The notes below the pieces were generated by a model. The model had not been told where the DNA came from. It searched no databases and saw only the letters and a program-made list of their open reading frames with translations. Shown in pieces: positions 17,238 to 25,470 of a stretch of DNA of 64,000 nucleotides. Position numbers and translations under genes: made by a program. Origin of the DNA: Alteromonadaceae bacterium M269 (GTDB lineage Bacteria > Pseudomonadota > Gammaproteobacteria > Enterobacterales > Alteromonadaceae). The DNA is taken from NCBI GenBank assembly GCA_004353515.1, contig SMNZ01000002.1:682001-746000 (forward strand), read 5' to 3'. Numbering within the stretch: the first letter of the stretch is position 1; every line of letters starts with the position of its first letter.

Positions 17238-19385
17238 ATGAAACTCAATTCTGTTTTCCTAAGCTGTTGTTTAGCTTTATCACAAGTCCCTTTGTCCACT
17301 CATGTTTTAGCGGATGAAACTGACGATATCGAGCGTATCGTTGTTACTGCTGACTTTCGAGATGAACGCCTTCTGGATTTGTCGAACAGTGTGAGTGTCA
17401 TTGATCAACGTGTTATCGATCGTCGTGGTGCTAATCATATTGAACAGCTTCTTAACTTTGCACCTAACGTGAATTTTACTGCTGGAGCTTCACGCGGACG
17501 CTTTTTCCAAATTCGTGGTATTGGTGAACGCAGTCAGTTTATTGATCCGGTTAATCCGTCAGTTGGTTTGATTATCGATGGTATTGATTTCACAGGCTTA
17601 GGGTTAGCGGCTAACACACTTGATATCCAACAAGTGGAAGTATTCCGAGGCCCTCAAGGCACTATTTACGGAGCTAATGCTCTAGCTGGTTTAATCAACC
17701 TTAAAACCAATGATCCGACAGAAAGCTTTTATGCAAAAGTAGGTGTTGAATTATCTGAGTTCGATGGACGTGTATTCGACGGTGTTATTAGTGGTCCCAT
17801 TGGAGAAAAGGTTGGCTACCGATTAGCAGCGCAAAGCCAAAAAAGTGATGGCTTTATTGACAATAGTTTCTTAAATCGCGACGACACCAACAATATTGAT
17901 GAAACTACGGTTCGCGGAAAACTTAACGTAAAAGTTAATGATGAACTGACTCTTGATTTCACTGGTTTCTATCTGAATGCGGACAATGGCTACGATGCAT
18001 TTTCTCTCGACAATAATCGGGTAACACAATCTGATCAGCCTGGTCGTGATGCACAACGTTCTCTAGCTGGGGCAGTTCAAGCGCTTTGGACTGGTGCTGA
18101 AGCTTATGCACTGGAAGCAACAGTTAGTGCTGCAACAACAGACAGTATTTATAGCTTTGATGAAGACTGGAGCTTTGTAGGTGCTTTTGCACCTGAGCTA
18201 TTCCCCTACAGTTCAGCGGATAGCTTTGGCCGTGACAGAGATAACCTAACCATTGACGTACGTGCTATCTCATCTGAAGGACATAACATATTCAATGGCA
18301 GAACAAGTTGGGTTGCTGGTTTCTACAGGCGTACAGAAAATGAAGATTTATTGAGAACATTATTTGAAGACCTCGCTGTTGAAGGGACTTTCTCAAATGA
18401 GTTCGATACAGATAACACGGCGCTTTATGGTCAACTTGATACGCAACTGAATGATCGCTGGAATCTTATTACAGGATTGAGAGTTGAGTATCGAGAAGCA
18501 GATTATGAGGACAGCTCAGGTGTCGATCGTTCTGTCAGTGAAACACTTTGGGGTGGTCGCTTAGTGCTTGAGTACCGTTTACAAGACGACACTCTGATAT
18601 ACGGCCTAGTCTCAAGAGGTTACAAGGCTAGCGGTGTTAACGGTCAGATTATTTCGGCAGCTGAGCGTAATGACTTCATCCCGAACAGCACCTTCTTTTT
18701 TGATACTGAAACATTGGTTAATTTTGAGTTTGGTATTAAAGGCAACTGGCTAGATAAGAAACTACAAACTCAGATATCAGTGTTCTATCAAGACAGAGAC
18801 GATGCGCAAGTCAGTCAGTCTATCTTTAACCCTGATGATTTCTCATTCGATGAGTTTTTGGATAATGCTAAAGCGACATCTCAAGGCTTGGAAGCCGAAG
18901 CTGTTTATGCTGCATCTGAACACTTTAGTGTTTACGCTAGCTTAGGTTTGCTTGATGCAGAGTTTGATAACTTTGAAACATTCTCTCATGTAGACGCCAG
19001 AACGGCTTTAGCGCCAATTAACCTTGAAGGGCGTGATATTGCACAAGCGCCTGAGTATCAATTCACCGTTGGGACCGATATTTATCTGACAGATAAGTTG
19101 ACTCTAAACTTGGAAGTTGAAGGTAAAGACGAGTATTTCTTCTCTAATGGGCACAATGATAGAGCTGATGCTTATGAGCTGTTTAATGTTCGATTGACTT
19201 ATCAGTTAGACAATTGGCAACTGGCCGTTTGGGGAAGAAACTTAACAGATCAGGACGTTCAAACTCGTGGCTTCTTCTTTAGTAATGAGTTCGGAAATAA
19301 CCCAGGTAACGGTTATGCACCTGAACCATACTATCAGTTTGGTGAGCCGAGAATTTTCGGTATTAACGTTAACTACGAATTTTAA
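17238..19385 (+). CDS. TonB-dependent outer-membrane receptor for thiamine or a precursor
   Basis: A 715-aa outer-membrane receptor: signal peptide (to about residue 25, ending HVLA), a TonB-box-like ERIVVTADFRDERLLDL, a plug domain (NSVSVIDQRVIDRRGANHIE to GPQGTIYGANALAGLINLKT), and a 22-strand barrel ending in NVNYEF with the usual terminal Phe. The TPP riboswitch in its leader and the downstream thiamine transport genes identify the likely cargo as thiamine, its phosphate or a precursor. Rodionov and co-workers described such riboswitch-linked receptors. The direct substrate is inferred, not shown. Confidence 0.9.
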   Translation: MKLNSVFLSCCLALSQVPLSTHVLADETDDIERIVVTADFRDERLLDLSNSVSVIDQRVIDRRGANHIEQLLNFAPNVNFTAGASRGRFFQIRGIGERSQFIDPVNPSVGLIIDGIDFTGLGLAANTLDIQQVEVFRGPQGTIYGANALAGLINLKTNDPTESFYAKVGVELSEFDGRVFDGVISGPIGEKVGYRLAAQSQKSDGFIDNSFLNRDDTNNIDETTVRGKLNVKVNDELTLDFTGFYLNADNGYDAFSLDNNRVTQSDQPGRDAQRSLAGAVQALWTGAEAYALEATVSAATTDSIYSFDEDWSFVGAFAPELFPYSSADSFGRDRDNLTIDVRAISSEGHNIFNGRTSWVAGFYRRTENEDLLRTLFEDLAVEGTFSNEFDTDNTALYGQLDTQLNDRWNLITGLRVEYREADYEDSSGVDRSVSETLWGGRLVLEYRLQDDTLIYGLVSRGYKASGVNGQIISAAERNDFIPNSTFFFDTETLVNFEFGIKGNWLDKKLQTQISVFYQDRDDAQVSQSIFNPDDFSFDEFLDNAKATSQGLEAEAVYAASEHFSVYASLGLLDAEFDNFETFSHVDARTALAPINLEGRDIAQAPEYQFTVGTDIYLTDKLTLNLEVEGKDEYFFSNGHNDRADAYELFNVRLTYQLDNWQLAVWGRNLTDQDVQTRGFFFSNEFGNNPGNGYAPEPYYQFGEPRIFGINVNYEF

Positions 19386-19409
19386 TTTGTGATTTTGAGG
19401 AATATAGAT

Positions 19410-19664
19410 ATGAAACTAGTTGCTGAGATTTCTCTTTATCCGTTAAATGAAGAGTATATAGAACCTATAAAAGACTTTATTGCACGCCTTAATCAGTATG
19501 ATGCCCTAGAGGTGAATACCGGAATGACGAGTACTACGGTAGAAGGTGATTACCAGCTCGTTATGGATGTTGTTTCGAAAGAAATGAAAATCTCTTATGA
19601 GCAAATGGGGCAAGCTATTTTTGTTTGTAAGTTCATTAATGGCGATAGAATGGGTGAAAAATAG
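19410..19664 (+). CDS. Thiamine-binding protein, YkoF/MTH1187 type
   Basis: An 84-aa single-domain ferredoxin-like protein of the Thiamine_BP (formerly DUF77) family. It reads MKLVAEISLYPL, then FIARLN and TGMTSTTVEGDY, the family's usual core. ATG 19410 has a GAGG site 9 nt upstream; the upstream GTG at 19389 has none. It lies 24 nt after the receptor gene under the same riboswitch. It has no signal peptide, so it should act in the cytoplasm as a thiamine or HMP binder; its exact role in this operon type is not settled. Confidence 0.85.
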   Translation: MKLVAEISLYPLNEEYIEPIKDFIARLNQYDALEVNTGMTSTTVEGDYQLVMDVVSKEMKISYEQMGQAIFVCKFINGDRMGEK

Positions 19665-19680
19665 CCTGATCTAAAAGCTA

Positions 19681-19830
19681 GCTCCTGCAAGATAGTGAAC
19701 TATGTTGTAGGAGCCGAATTCGTTCTAAAGTGGCGGTGTGTTTGATGGCATATTCGCCGCTAAAGTGTGTTCCTACAGGGTTAAGATTTGTATTGTAGGA
19801 GCTGGATTTATCCACGAATGGCGATACACA
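19681..19830. repeat. REP-like palindromic repeat cluster (copies A and B)
   Basis: Two copies of a TTGTAGGAGC-headed unit (19705 and 19793) sit with inverted pieces. The first is part of a long hairpin, GCTCCTGCAA (19681-19690) with TTGTAGGAGC (19705-19714), extended inside by ATAGT/ACTAT. A second stem pairs GTGGCG (19730) with CGCCGC (19755). The unit recurs at 58671-58770. It resembles the TGTAGGAGC REP sequences of Pseudomonas. It splits the thiamine operon between its second and third genes, where it could block 3' exonuclease decay. Confidence 0.7.
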
Positions 19831-19916
19831 TGAAGATTTATTCGTCACATCAGTGAATCCTTAAAGAGTCAATTCAATAAACCAAAAAAGAATAAAAACA
19901 GGTAATTAATAAACAA

Positions 19917-20543
19917 ATGCAAACAGATAATGCACAATCCTGGCTTGAGCTTTTTCAACAGCAATGGGCCGCACAGTCGGGATGGGAGATAATCGCTGTT
20001 GTTTTAGCGTTGGCCTATGTTTGGCTTGCGGCGAGACAAAGTATTTGGTGTTGGCCTTGTGCACTGGTCAGCACAGGTATTTATACCTGGATATTCTGGC
20101 AAGTCACGCTGCCTTTTCAAGCTGTATTGAATGCTTACTACCTGCTCATGGCTGTCTATGGATGGTATCAGTGGAATAAACATAAAGGGAGAGATGACGA
20201 GATTGTCATTCAAACTTGGTCCGTTAAAAAACATATTCTCAGCCTTGCCGGTTTAGCTGTTTCAGCCTTTGTTCTTGTTATGTTCTTTAGTGGGCTTTTT
20301 GACTCCAATAACTTGATACTGGATATAGTTGTGACGGTATTTAGCGTTTTCACCACGTTACTTGTTGCACACAAAGTATTAGAAAACTGGGTGTATTGGA
20401 TTTTTATTAATACAGCGGCTGCTTTTCTATTTTTTAATAATCAACTCATTCTAACTTCTATTCTGTATGCTATCTACGTAGTTATGGCTGTGTACGGTTA
20501 TTATCAATGGCGTTTACTTTATCAACAGCAATCGCATGCGTGA
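19917..20543 (+). CDS. pnuT: PnuT-type thiamine transporter (PnuC family)
   Basis: A 208-aa inner-membrane permease with about seven helices. PnuC-family marks are WCWPCALVSTGIYTWIFW, the repeated AVYGWYQWN/AVYGYYQWR motifs, and ENWVYWIFINTAAAFLFF. PnuC proteins carry nicotinamide riboside, whereas those in TPP-riboswitch operons (PnuT) carry thiamine by facilitated diffusion, trapped by later phosphorylation. Its stop overlaps the kinase start by 8 bp, which supports that metabolic-trap model. Confidence 0.9.
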   Translation: MQTDNAQSWLELFQQQWAAQSGWEIIAVVLALAYVWLAARQSIWCWPCALVSTGIYTWIFWQVTLPFQAVLNAYYLLMAVYGWYQWNKHKGRDDEIVIQTWSVKKHILSLAGLAVSAFVLVMFFSGLFDSNNLILDIVVTVFSVFTTLLVAHKVLENWVYWIFINTAAAFLFFNNQLILTSILYAIYVVMAVYGYYQWRLLYQQQSHA

Positions 20544-21339
20544 GTTAAACCAGTCGATACTTGAGGCGCTTCAACAACTTCCTTTTTTAGGAGAGTCGAT
20601 TGCAGTTAAACCACTCCAACAACAAGGGTTGAGCAATTCAGCTTATCAATTGATTTATGAGGGGAAGCTATATTTTTTAAAGGTGCTCGACTCTAATCAC
20701 TTTATCCAATTGGCGCGCAAGCAATTGTTTGAGCTGCAAGGTGTACTTGCGGATAAATCTTTTGCTCCAGAAGCCATCTATTTGGATCCTCAAGAACGTT
20801 TTCAAATTGATGCTTGGGTTGATGGGAAAACGTTATCAGAAGCGACTTTAACCACAACGGATAAGTTAGCAACCTTAGCTGTGACAATGGCTGCTATACA
20901 CACGGTAGAGGTAACTATACCTGAATTGAATCTGCGTGCTGATTGGTTCACCTATTACAACAAAATAGGTACGGATTTAGATGAGGAGATTTATGAGCGA
21001 ATCAATCGTTATGAAACCCGTTATCAAGCAACTAATGAAAAAGTACTTTGTCACAATGATTTAGCGCTAGCACATTGCCACGCAAATAACCCAAAGCTTG
21101 CCTATGACTGGGAATATGCCGCTATTGGAAATCGCTTTTACGATTTAGCGTCCTGTATTGATGTTAATCAATTGGATAATCGTGACACCGAATTCTTTCT
21201 CGATGCTTATTGGGCTGAAACGCAGCAAGCGTTATCATTCTTGTCATGCTCCAAGGCCCAACTGAAAGATAACGTGGCAGCGATGAAAGAGTTGGTGTTG
21301 TACACAAATGACCTCTGGTTTGAAGCAAGTAGGTGTTAA
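20536..21339 (+). CDS. Thiamine kinase-like phosphotransferase (APH/choline kinase fold)
   Basis: A 267-aa kinase of the aminoglycoside/choline kinase fold, close in size to E. coli ThiK (274). Visible motifs are KVL (ATP lysine, near residue 50), VLCHNDLALAH (catalytic loop, HND with Asp) and YDWEYAAIGNRFYDLAS (metal-binding DWE). The usual Asn five residues after the catalytic Asp is His here. Coupled translation with pnuT and the shared riboswitch make thiamine the likely substrate, giving thiamine phosphate. Whether the missing Asn matters is unknown. Confidence 0.85.
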   Translation: MRELNQSILEALQQLPFLGESIAVKPLQQQGLSNSAYQLIYEGKLYFLKVLDSNHFIQLARKQLFELQGVLADKSFAPEAIYLDPQERFQIDAWVDGKTLSEATLTTTDKLATLAVTMAAIHTVEVTIPELNLRADWFTYYNKIGTDLDEEIYERINRYETRYQATNEKVLCHNDLALAHCHANNPKLAYDWEYAAIGNRFYDLASCIDVNQLDNRDTEFFLDAYWAETQQALSFLSCSKAQLKDNVAAMKELVLYTNDLWFEASRC

Positions 21340-21482
21340 CCACTGTTGTGTGTTTTGGTAGCGAGATGCTTTACTGAGAACAAAACTCATGCATCAGCAG
21401 CTAGTGAGTCTTGCCATTGTATAAAAAGTAGCTAAATTCAAGATTCTTTTTATATAAGATGCATTTTGGTGATGAAAATCAC

Positions 21483-21510
21483 TTTACCTTTATATGAGCA
21501 CAAGTATAAT
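21483..21510 (+). promoter_or_regulatory. Promoter of tRNA-Trp
   Basis: A perfect TATAAT (21505-21510) lies 16 nt after TTTACC (21483-21488) and is followed by a GC-rich discriminator (GCGCC), typical of stable RNA promoters. The tRNA begins 15 nt downstream. Confidence 0.75.
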
Positions 21511-21524
21511 GCGCCTTCTTCCAC

Positions 21525-21601
21525 AGGGGTGTAGTTCCAATTGGTAGAACGGCGGTCTCCAAAACCGACGGTTGGGGGTTCGAATCCCTCCACCCCTGCC
21601 A
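21525..21601 (+). tRNA. tRNA-Trp (anticodon CCA)
   Basis: A full cloverleaf: acceptor stem AGGGGTG with CACCCCT, D arm with TTGGTAGAAC, anticodon loop CTCCAAA with CCA, T arm GGGGGTTCGAATCCCTC, discriminator G and an encoded CCA tail at 21599-21601. It closely follows E. coli tRNA-Trp and stands alone here, not beside secE-nusG. Confidence 0.97.
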
Positions 21602-21676
21602 TTTTTATCTCTTTCTAAATTCCAGTTTATTTCTTCAGCTATCGTAGTAGGTTTTCACTGAACCCATTTAGTGCGT

Positions 21677-22162
21677 TTATTGATCTGGTATAGGTTCAGC
21701 GTTAAAGAGGGAGAAGAAAGAGGTAACGTCTTCGAAATCAAGTACGCCTGAGACTGTCTTCATCTCAAAAGCCAGCTTTTTAGCCTTATGTGCAGCGTAG
21801 GTTTCCAAGTATTTCATTTCACTCTTGAAGTATCTGTCGTATATCCGAGACTTTTTGGTAAATGACACATTGAAGACAGCAAAATCTTCTCTGTCATCTC
21901 TTGTCTCATCTTTAACTGATTTGGATGCTGGCAATAAGGCCACACGTTTTATCTCTAACTTTTCGTTTGTTAACTGTCGGTATTTAACCAATAAAAAGTA
22001 GTGGCAAAAGGGTTTTGATTTGTCGATTTCGGGCAGATCTGACAGAAGATTTGCTAAAAATGCTTTGTCATAAAACAGAGGCTTGAGTTGATCTTCAATA
22101 GAAAAACGATTGAAAGCAGAGGACCAGAACTGCGTTTCTGAATGGCTTTCGGATAAACCCAA
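21677..22162 (-). CDS. PilZ protein, C-terminal piece after the TGA
   Basis: The frame continues in phase from the TGA at 22178 (PYVRTLGLSESHSE..) to the stop at 21677; only a TTG at 22162 could start it. The ~160 residues are mixed alpha/beta with no recognised domain and no separate Shine-Dalgarno sequence. It is best read as the tail of the interrupted gene. Confidence 0.4.
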   Translation of the reverse strand: MGLSESHSETQFWSSAFNRFSIEDQLKPLFYDKAFLANLLSDLPEIDKSKPFCHYFLLVKYRQLTNEKLEIKRVALLPASKSVKDETRDDREDFAVFNVSFTKKSRIYDRYFKSEMKYLETYAAHKAKKLAFEMKTVSGVLDFEDVTSFFSLFNAEPIPDQ

Positions 22163-22177
22163 TGTACGTACATAAGG

Positions 22178-22852
22178 TCACGATTCCTTGACGGTAAAGA
22201 ACGCCGGAACTGATGAGTAAGTTTGAGATACAAGGTTTCTTAAGGCGCGTTTCAGTCCATAAAACCTTTCTTCATTTCCTACGATTTTTAACGTACTAAT
22301 ATTATTGAGTATGTACCGGCTCCAAAACTTTACCGCAATGCTGCCTTTGTCACGTAAGACTTCTAGCCTTAGAAGTCGCTCTTTCGAAAAGATGACTTTG
22401 TATTTTAAATTGCTTAAGTTGAAGTCGCTTTCTGATTCATTGAGCTCTTCAAAAGTAACTTGTATCTCAGATCCTTGTTTGAGGTTGAGATCAGAAACTT
22501 CAAGGTTTATCGCTAAACCTCGTGCCGAAACGTCGATTGTTGAACCCACAACTTTTTTATCTTCAACGAGGATTGAAATCGAGGTTTCAATTTTAAACCT
22601 ATCTTCTCTTCTATAATCATTGGATTCTAAGCGAACAATTTCAGGTTGAGATTCTGGCTTTTGTCTTAAGAGATATTGAGTGCACAACTTGAGCTCTTCA
22701 CTTGATATATCCCCATAGCCTTTCATTAAGTTAAGCATATCTGATGCTTGGAGTTCTTTAATGGAGTGAACCAAAGAGAGCTCTTTAAAGATAGTTTTCA
22801 ACTGAGGCGAGTAACGGTATATCGCGTCGTCTCCCATCTTTCTATGGACCAT
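22178..22852 (-). CDS. PilZ protein, middle piece between the two stops
   Basis: The frame is open from the TAG at 23129 to the TGA at 22178; the first ATG is at 22852 and lacks a ribosome-binding site. The 224 codons from there hold the second PilZ domain (YRREDRFK, then DVSARGLAINL). Independent translation is doubtful; it more likely belongs to the single ancestral protein. Confidence 0.4.
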   Translation of the reverse strand: MVHRKMGDDAIYRYSPQLKTIFKELSLVHSIKELQASDMLNLMKGYGDISSEELKLCTQYLLRQKPESQPEIVRLESNDYRREDRFKIETSISILVEDKKVVGSTIDVSARGLAINLEVSDLNLKQGSEIQVTFEELNESESDFNLSNLKYKVIFSKERLLRLEVLRDKGSIAVKFWSRYILNNISTLKIVGNEERFYGLKRALRNLVSQTYSSVPAFFTVKES

Positions 22853-23128
22853 TCTTGGTAATGACGACGTGATAAAAGGAGCCTTACCTTTGGTCGACGA
22901 ACACGAGATTTTGAAGATTTTGCCTTTGCCGGACTTTAACGCATAGAGCGCGAACTTCTGTGATAGTTCGTCGTTTATTAAGCAGGAGTAAAAACCGAAC
23001 TCTGAGGGCTTCTTTGTTGATGGTTTCTTGAGAACAACCCAATAAGCCTCGGTATTTTTAGGAATGAGCTGTTGAATACTGTCTTTGCTAAGCAGGGCGG
23101 ATAGATACTCTGTACCTTTAACTCTAAA

Positions 23129-24133
23129 CTATTCAATCATATCCAACGCAGGCTCGGATGAGAAAATATAAGCTAGATTTCCATCGCGTTTGGTGAAAAC
23201 GTCGAGCGCGTTTCGCCTCGACAGATAGAATTGCTCATAGAACTTGCTTCTGACAGATACCAGAGTGTTGTCCAATCGGACTTTGTAGCGCTTTTTGTTG
23301 GCGTAGATAATTTTTTTTGTAAATTGCTTAAATTCGTCATGAGTTTCTAGGTCTAGCTGACTCAACGAAATAAGGTGGACCTTTCCATCCTCAACTAAAT
23401 CTGAGCGAACAACTTGATAAGCAATGTACTTTTGTTTGAAGACGAAGTCGGCTTCCAAACCAGTGAAACGTATCGCAATAATTTCTCCAACCGAGAAGTC
23501 TTTCCTTAATTTTATTTGAAGACCGTTCACTGAGATATTCGCAGTATGGCCGTCTACCTGAGTCGTGTTACTGGCTTTATGTAAGTCACTCTGGATCTGA
23601 GCTTCTATTTCAGAATATTCCAGAGTTTCTGCTTGAGAAGCTAGTGGAAAAACTGAAATCTTAACGCCCAGATTCATTCGTTCTTCATGACGCCTGTATA
23701 CTTCGCACAAAGAGACCTTGTCTATGCTGACATCGTGATTTAACTGTTCAGCTTTGACCTTGTCTTTTGAAGATTTAAAGTTGTCTATAACGCCTTCATA
23801 AACGCCGAAAGTGTATTTCCCACCGTACTTTCGAGTGAGTTTAATAAAATGCTCGGCCGAGGGTTTGTCCATAACGTGAGCGAGTTTATCCCAGGTGAAA
23901 GTACTTAATGCCGCGTTGTTAGAGATAGATCGTAAGTCAATAAGTCTGGAACAAGGCTTTGCTTTGCGCTTTATTTCTGACTTGATATAGAAAAGATCGC
24001 CATTGCTGATAGATTTGCTACCCAACTCATTCTTGATAAGTTGCGTTAACTGCGGGGATTGATGTTCGAACTGGAGTTTCTTAATAATTGGAGAAAATGA
24101 AGAACTCTTCCCAGTTTTTTGTGTAGATATCAT
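23129..24133 (-). CDS. PilZ protein, N-terminal piece before the TAG
   Basis: This part can be translated on its own to 334 aa. It contains the first PilZ-like domain, with an RR motif (YRRHEER, residue ~150) and a N-x-S-x-x-G motif (NISVNGLQIKL, ~200). It ends at LDMIE followed by TAG, after which the same frame stays open. It starts at ATG 24133, not TTG 24142. A truncated product would retain one possible c-di-GMP site. Confidence 0.5.
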   Translation of the reverse strand: MISTQKTGKSSSFSPIIKKLQFEHQSPQLTQLIKNELGSKSISNGDLFYIKSEIKRKAKPCSRLIDLRSISNNAALSTFTWDKLAHVMDKPSAEHFIKLTRKYGGKYTFGVYEGVIDNFKSSKDKVKAEQLNHDVSIDKVSLCEVYRRHEERMNLGVKISVFPLASQAETLEYSEIEAQIQSDLHKASNTTQVDGHTANISVNGLQIKLRKDFSVGEIIAIRFTGLEADFVFKQKYIAYQVVRSDLVEDGKVHLISLSQLDLETHDEFKQFTKKIIYANKKRYKVRLDNTLVSVRSKFYEQFYLSRRNALDVFTKRDGNLAYIFSSEPALDMIE

Positions 24134-24377
24134 ACTGCGCAATGTTACGAATACGGCTTAAATTTCGGCCAAGCAATATGTCACAGACACTAAAGCGCTT
24201 CATCTAAAACAAATCACGATTTGAGCACAATACTGTCAAATATATTATCTATCGGTCTTAATAGGTTAGCTACTCGTCGTAGCTTCCTTTTTCTATCGTA
24301 ACTTCATGCACATCGTTTATTTATACTGGCAAATAATCTAGGTATGATAGATGGAGATTAATGACTAATGGCGCTTT

Positions 24378-24944
24378 ATGAACACCTTTGACCAAAACGA
24401 CATATTAAAGAATAGATTGAGTGAATATCAACAGTCTGTTTTGTCTGTTATGGGGATTAGTCAATGGCATGTTCGCAGTGTTGAGATTCATGACGATGGA
24501 CAAGCTGATAATGACGTCAGTGTTAATAACTCAGATGACCTAACACAGCAGCAAGATCGACAACAGAAAACTACTAACTCAATTAATGCACTGCGTGATG
24601 CTTTATCTCCAGGAACGCAATCAGAAGCAAGCCAAAGCCAGTCAAAGGTAACTACTTCAAACGAGGCTACAACTCCAACTAAACCTAGCTCTCCCAGTAA
24701 TAAGCCGATTCAAGAACTGCCGCCTGGCGTGCACCTTCTTTTTGATGTTCGCGATCAGGAAAGAGGTTTTGTTGATGATGTTATTGCTTCAGTGAAAGAA
24801 GAAGCTCGAGATGCTATTCGTTGGCGAGTGGGAGAGAGTATTCAACTCGAAGGTGGAGAGTTACTGACACCTCCTGTTTCCGCAGTTATGACAAACCCAA
24901 AGTTAAAGCGACAACTTTGGCGTTTGTTATGTAGCCATGTATAG
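24378..24944 (+). CDS. holD: DNA polymerase III psi subunit, HolD-like
   Basis: The N-terminus (LSVMGISQWHVRS) matches the opening of E. coli HolD (LQQLGITQWSLRR), and the end (NPKLKRQLWRLLCSHV) matches its helix NPTARAALWQQIC. Between them is a Gln/Ser/Thr/Pro-rich linker of roughly 55 residues (about 60-115), which makes this protein 188 aa against 137 in E. coli. Psi joins chi to the clamp loader and aids the handover to SSB. The next gene is rimI, as in E. coli, which supports the call. Confidence 0.8.
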   Translation: MNTFDQNDILKNRLSEYQQSVLSVMGISQWHVRSVEIHDDGQADNDVSVNNSDDLTQQQDRQQKTTNSINALRDALSPGTQSEASQSQSKVTTSNEATTPTKPSSPSNKPIQELPPGVHLLFDVRDQERGFVDDVIASVKEEARDAIRWRVGESIQLEGGELLTPPVSAVMTNPKLKRQLWRLLCSHV

Positions 24945-24953
24945 CGCGTTTTG

Positions 24954-25439
24954 ATGACGCCAGAATACCAAGCATTGAGCTATCAAAAGCTTACACAACA
25001 ATACTTTCAAAACGCCTTTTTACTGCACCAACAAAGTCACTCTAACCCCTGGTCTCAAACCGCTTTTGTTGATTGTCTCGATAAGCCTTATTTTGGTTGG
25101 CAAGCCATCAAGAAGGGCGAAGTCGTAGGTTATTACATTGGCTTAAATGTGGTTGGCGAAGTCACTCTTATGGATATAGGGATTAGTAAAAAACACCAAG
25201 GCTTAGGATTTGGACGTGACATGTTAGAGCATTTTTTTAAACAGAGTCAGTTGCAGAATGGTTTCGAAATTTGGTTAGAAGTACGTGAAAGTAATTCTCG
25301 CGCGATTAAGCTTTATGAAACCTCCGGGTTTGAATTGATTGAGCAACGTAAAAACTACTATCAACTGAAATCTGAAGTTGCTGGTCAGCCAGACAGCAAA
25401 GAAGATGCATTGATTATGAAAAAGGTATTAGTCCCTTAA
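24954..25439 (+). CDS. rimI: Ribosomal protein S18 alanine N-acetyltransferase
   Basis: A GNAT enzyme of 161 aa that acetylates the N-terminal Ala of S18. The acetyl-CoA loop is KKHQGLGFGRDMLEHF (near residue 80), followed by LEVRESNSRAIKLYETSGFE and the YYQL strand, all typical of RimI. ATG 24954 is chosen over TTG 24951. It starts 9 nt after holD ends, so the two are one unit. A C-terminal DALIMKK segment also fits the family. Confidence 0.92.
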   Translation: MTPEYQALSYQKLTQQYFQNAFLLHQQSHSNPWSQTAFVDCLDKPYFGWQAIKKGEVVGYYIGLNVVGEVTLMDIGISKKHQGLGFGRDMLEHFFKQSQLQNGFEIWLEVRESNSRAIKLYETSGFELIEQRKNYYQLKSEVAGQPDSKEDALIMKKVLVP

Positions 25440-25470
25440 ATTATTGAGGACGTATAGAGGAAATCTGCAA

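Larger units (their letters stand above)
21677..24133 (-). pseudogene. PilZ-domain gene interrupted by two in-frame stop codons
   Basis: On the minus strand from ATG 24133 to the stop at 21677, one frame of 819 codons is open except for a TAG at 23131-23129 and a TGA at 22180-22178. There is no frameshift: the pieces at 24133-23129, 23128-22178 and 22177-21677 are all in phase, including 276 bases between the first TAG and the next Met (FRVKGTEYLSALLSK.. to ..SSLPRMVHRK). Two PilZ-like segments are present, YRRHEERMNLGVKISVF with NISVNGLQIKL, and YRREDRFKIETSISILV with DVSARGLAINL. PilZ domains bind c-di-GMP. It is either recently disabled or read through. It sits where rsmC often faces holD. 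Confidence 0.75.

Noticed and set aside
22178-23131. Selenocysteine or pyrrolysine at the TGA/TAG of the PilZ gene
   Set aside because: No SECIS-like hairpin after the TGA was seen and no decoding genes are near; two different stop types make a single recoding system unlikely.
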